Below, piece by piece: positions 61,387-64,000 of a stretch of DNA of 64,000 nucleotides. The DNA is taken from contig NZ_FXTS01000001.1 of NCBI RefSeq assembly GCF_900182785.1, positions 620,001 through 684,000 of the forward strand, given 5' to 3'. The position numbers and the translations under genes are program-made. The notes below the pieces were generated by a model, which was given only the letters and a program-made list of their open reading frames with translations, ran no database searches and was not told where the DNA came from. Each line of letters begins with the position of its first letter. The stretch's first letter is position 1. The DNA is from Oceanospirillum linum. GTDB lineage: Bacteria; Pseudomonadota; Gammaproteobacteria; Pseudomonadales; Halomonadaceae.

Positions 61387-61549
61387 AAGCAGGATAGGAA
61401 GCGCAAACGGTTGTGCGGTATAGCAGAGGCTCAGATTGTCTATTTTTTAACCAACACTCACTGCTTTAATCCTCGCGACGACTCCTGAATTAAGACCTGC
61501 TTTTCGCTTATTGAACAAAACGACAGACTCCAACCCGGATCACACATCT

Positions 61550-63643
61550 ATGGCGAATAATCACTACCAAACTCTGAACCAAGCCAAGCTTCACTGGGAC
61601 GAAAGCCAACGGCCAATCTCTCAGGCTTTCGATGATGTTTATTTTTCCAAAGCCAGTGGTCTGGATGAAACCCGCTATGTTTTTCTGCAACACAATGGAT
61701 TGCCGGAACGCTGGCAGAAAACGACATTCATACACCGTCCTTTTGTTATAGCCGAAACCGGCTTTGGCACAGGCCTGAATTTCCTCTGTACCTGGCAGGC
61801 GTTTATACAACACGCTCCAGAGGACGCTCGCCTGCACTTTGTTTCTGTCGAGAAATTCCCCCTAAACATTAACGACCTTGAGCAGTCCCTTGCCCTTTGG
61901 CCTGAGCTAAAGCCTCTTGCAGACCAGTTAATCGCGGCTTATCCACTCCCGATCCCAGGGTTCCACCGTCGCCACTTTGATCAGGGCCGTGTACAACTGA
62001 CTCTGATCCAGGGTGATGCCAGCGAATGCTTTTCCAGCCTTGAATCCCGGGTCGATGCCTGGTTTCTGGATGGCTTCGCCCCAGCCAAAAACCCAGATAT
62101 GTGGACACCAGAGCTCTTTCAGTCTATCCGTCGTTTAAGTGACAAGGGCACAACTGTCGCGACATTTACAGCCGCAGGTATTGTACGTAACGGTTTGAAG
62201 GCTGCAGGTTTTGAGGTCAAAAAGGTAAAAGGGTTTGGTCATAAGCGCCATATGGTCTGCGGTGAACTTATTCTTGATGCCGAAGGCCAGGCAGTGCAAA
62301 CGGTTAATCCTGCGCCGGATGTTGTTCCCGTGGAACCCTTGCCACTGGCAAAACCCTGGATGAAAACCCCATGGTTTAAACCGCCCTGCACCGTCAATCA
62401 CTCCAATAAGCAACATATCGCTATTATTGGTGCCGGTATTGCGGGCACAACCACCGCTCAGGCACTGGCAAGGCATGGTTTTAACATTACACTCATTGAA
62501 CAGCATGATCAGGCTGGAAAGGAGGGCTCAGGCAACCGGCAAGGCGTGCTTTATATCAAACTGGGCACCGAACCCTCCAGCCACAGTCGTTTCTATCTCA
62601 GTGGTTTTGAGTTCTCCCGTCACTATTTTAACAATCTTCAAAAACAGCTCAGCAGAACCGACTTTAAAGAGCTGATCTGGCAGGCCTGTGGCGTTTTACA
62701 GCTGGCCTATACGGAGAAAGAGGTGAAACGCCAAAAGCGCTTTATCGAGCGAAACAATTTTCCTGACATGCTGCTAAAAGCTGTTACAGCCGAGCAAGCA
62801 TCTGAACTGAGTGGCACCCCTCTGCAACAAAGCGGCCTTTGGTTTCCACAGGCGGGTTGGGCACGGCCAGATATTATTTGTCAGCAGCTAAGCCAGCATA
62901 GCAATATCAAACGGGTGACCGGCCAGTTTGTGGATAAATTGCAACCGGCAGATAGCGGCTGGTCACTACTGGATAAAGACGGCAAAACCCTTCTCAAAGC
63001 AGATCAGGTGATTATTGCCTGTGCTGCCAGCACAAAGCACTTTGCCCAAACGGCATGGTTACCGACTAAAGCGATTCGGGGGCAGACCACCTATCTGCAG
63101 ACAACAGCGCAAACACCGGAACTTAAAACTGTAGTTTGCCATGAGGGTTATATCGCCCCTGCCCTGGATAATACGCTTTGCCTTGGCGCCAGCTTTAATC
63201 TGAAAGATGATGAGAAAGAGCTACGAGAGAGCGATCAGCAACATAATCTGAATCTGCTGTCAGAGGCTATGCCAACCTTTGCCGGACAGTTGAATCACAG
63301 TGGTGTGGATACCGGAACGCTATCAGGAAAAGTTGGGTTTCGGTGTGCCAGCCCGGACTATGTTCCTCTGACAGGCCCTGCGCCGGTTTACAAGGAAATG
63401 CTGGAGCGCTTTGCTCTGCTACGCCATGACGCAACCAAGGTGCCGGATGCAGCACCAGCATACTACCCGGGCCTATGGCTGAATACCGGCCATGGCTCCC
63501 GAGGCTTAGCCAGTGCCCCCTTATGTGCCGAGGTACTGGCCGCTTACATCGCAGAACAACCTATGCCTCTGGAACGGGAGCTGGTCAACGCTCTGCAACC
63601 CAGCCGCTTTATAATTCGCGGCCTGATTCGCGACAAGCTTTAA
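61550..63643 (+). CDS. mnmC: Bifunctional tRNA-modifying enzyme MnmC
   Basis: 697 residues from ATG 61550; an in-frame TTG at 61511 lacks a ribosome site. N-terminal methyltransferase (about 1-240: AETGFGTGLNFLCTW, WFLDGFAPAKNPDMW) converts nm5 to mnm5, and the C-terminal FAD oxidoreductase (about 255-690: IAIIGAGIAGTTTAQALARH, GVLYIKLGTE, CHEGYIAPALD, GFRCASPDYVPLTG) converts cmnm5 to nm5, completing mnm5(s2)U34 in tRNA-Lys, Glu and others. The three tRNA-Lys(TTT) genes 6 kb away are its substrates. Confidence 0.95.
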   Translation: MANNHYQTLNQAKLHWDESQRPISQAFDDVYFSKASGLDETRYVFLQHNGLPERWQKTTFIHRPFVIAETGFGTGLNFLCTWQAFIQHAPEDARLHFVSVEKFPLNINDLEQSLALWPELKPLADQLIAAYPLPIPGFHRRHFDQGRVQLTLIQGDASECFSSLESRVDAWFLDGFAPAKNPDMWTPELFQSIRRLSDKGTTVATFTAAGIVRNGLKAAGFEVKKVKGFGHKRHMVCGELILDAEGQAVQTVNPAPDVVPVEPLPLAKPWMKTPWFKPPCTVNHSNKQHIAIIGAGIAGTTTAQALARHGFNITLIEQHDQAGKEGSGNRQGVLYIKLGTEPSSHSRFYLSGFEFSRHYFNNLQKQLSRTDFKELIWQACGVLQLAYTEKEVKRQKRFIERNNFPDMLLKAVTAEQASELSGTPLQQSGLWFPQAGWARPDIICQQLSQHSNIKRVTGQFVDKLQPADSGWSLLDKDGKTLLKADQVIIACAASTKHFAQTAWLPTKAIRGQTTYLQTTAQTPELKTVVCHEGYIAPALDNTLCLGASFNLKDDEKELRESDQQHNLNLLSEAMPTFAGQLNHSGVDTGTLSGKVGFRCASPDYVPLTGPAPVYKEMLERFALLRHDATKVPDAAPAYYPGLWLNTGHGSRGLASAPLCAEVLAAYIAEQPMPLERELVNALQPSRFIIRGLIRDKL

Positions 63644-63649
63644 TCACCC

Positions 63650-64000
63650 GTGTCTCTGGTGGTTTTGCAACTGGGGCTTATAGTGCTGGCGATTACCGCT
63701 GTACTGAGCATTCTGATCGGGAGTTTACGGGCGGGTATCAGCCCTATGCCCAGCTCCCGAAAGGCTCACAGAGCTGTATTTGAAATGCTGGAGCGGACAA
63801 CACCGGATAACCAACAAACACTCACGCTGATCGATTGTGGCTCCGGCTGGGGACACTTGCTGTTTAAACTCGCTAACCGCTACCCCAACGCCCGGGTAAT
63901 CGGTTACGAAATGTCATTTATACCTTGGGTAACAAGCTATCTGCTTGCTCATTTTTTCCTTTTGAGAAACGTGACAATCTACCGGAAAAACTTTTTGTCC
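63650..64000 (+). CDS. Class I SAM-dependent methyltransferase, incomplete at window edge
   Basis: 117 codons from GTG 63650 run off the end. An N-terminal membrane segment (LVVLQLGLIVLAITAVLSIL) precedes a Rossmann methyltransferase motif I, LIDCGSGWGHLLFKLA, and motif II region VIGYEMSF. There is no good Shine-Dalgarno, so the true start could be slightly different. Substrate unknown. Begins seven bases after mnmC stops, so possibly in its operon. Confidence 0.75.
   Translation, partial: MSLVVLQLGLIVLAITAVLSILIGSLRAGISPMPSSRKAHRAVFEMLERTTPDNQQTLTLIDCGSGWGHLLFKLANRYPNARVIGYEMSFIPWVTSYLLAHFFLLRNVTIYRKNFLS

Larger units (their letters stand above)
61220..61549. other. Intergenic region between yciI and mnmC
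   Basis: 330 bases. It contains the yciI terminator (61270-61302) and an exact DnaA box TGTGGATAA at 61366-61374 with a near copy at 61378. A few short hairpins; no coding sequence is supported before ATG 61550. Confidence 0.45.

Overview
The window reads as chromosome of a motile, heterotrophic gammaproteobacterium, most likely a marine Oceanospirillales-type organism related to Pseudomonas. Evidence for this is the gene order: lptD-surA-pdxA-rsmA-apaG-apaH; amgK-murU divergent from lptD; trpGDC followed by a Vfr/Crp gene, an OsmC gene, speD, coq7 and hinT; cheR-cheV-flgA-flgM-flgN-flgZ; bepA with a TusA-like gene and nadA; rluB-scpB-scpA. These orders match Pseudomonas closely. The FlgP/FlgT outer-membrane flagellar genes and the S-adenosylmethionine-decarboxylase, CRP and YciO sequences look more Vibrio- or enteric-like. 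Genes are dense, start codons include several TTG and GTG, and base composition is moderate.

Region by region: 1-2.4 kb, a sigma-28 promoter, a small unknown lipoprotein, flgP and flgT. 2.4-9.8 kb (minus), envelope biogenesis and housekeeping (glpE, apaH, apaG, rsmA, pdxA, surA, lptD). 10.1-12.8 kb (plus), cell-wall recycling amgK-murU and djlA. 12.9-14.1 kb, a DUF3530-type secreted protein with an acidic insert. 14.4-20.3 kb, rpe, gph and tryptophan genes trpE and trpGDC, with a candidate attenuator before trpE. 20.6-26.6 kb, a GGDEF/EAL protein, crp, an OsmC protein, speD, a membrane protein and coq7. 26.8-32.3 kb (minus), ackA-pta, hinT, a chemoreceptor interrupted by an in-frame stop, a phosphoribulokinase and a thioesterase. 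32.6-37.1 kb (minus), purD, phasin, phaR, yigZ and a LexA/UmuD-type S24 protein. 37.4-42.5 kb, bcp, cheR-cheV and flgA-flgM-flgN-flgZ. 42.5-49 kb is the accessory part: arsenosugar-type genes (one frameshifted), tRNA-Arg(CCT), two orphan genes, and an ArsR/permease operon. 49.2-64 kb, a diguanylate cyclase, an AI-2E family exporter, a TusA-like protein, bepA, nadA, three tRNA-Lys genes, rluB-scpB-scpA, yciO, rnm, yciB, yciI, mnmC and a truncated methyltransferase gene.

Functional links: the two flagellar blocks, 38 kb apart, each have the same perfect sigma-28 promoter core (TAAA-N15-GCCGATAA), so the outer-membrane ring genes and the late genes flgM-flgN-flgZ are probably switched on together. 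The arsenic-related genes flank a tRNA-Arg in an AT-richer strip with no integrase, which looks like the remains of an integration hot spot. Two reading-frame lesions stand out: a TAA in the chemoreceptor gene and an A8-tract frameshift in the arsenosugar glycosyltransferase gene. I found no CRISPR array, complete insertion sequence, rRNA gene or prophage. No clearly new multi-gene system is evident; the best candidates for novelty are the small sigma-28-driven lipoprotein, the Cys-repeat permease operon, the SOS-box-associated S24 protein and the orphan genes after the tRNA.
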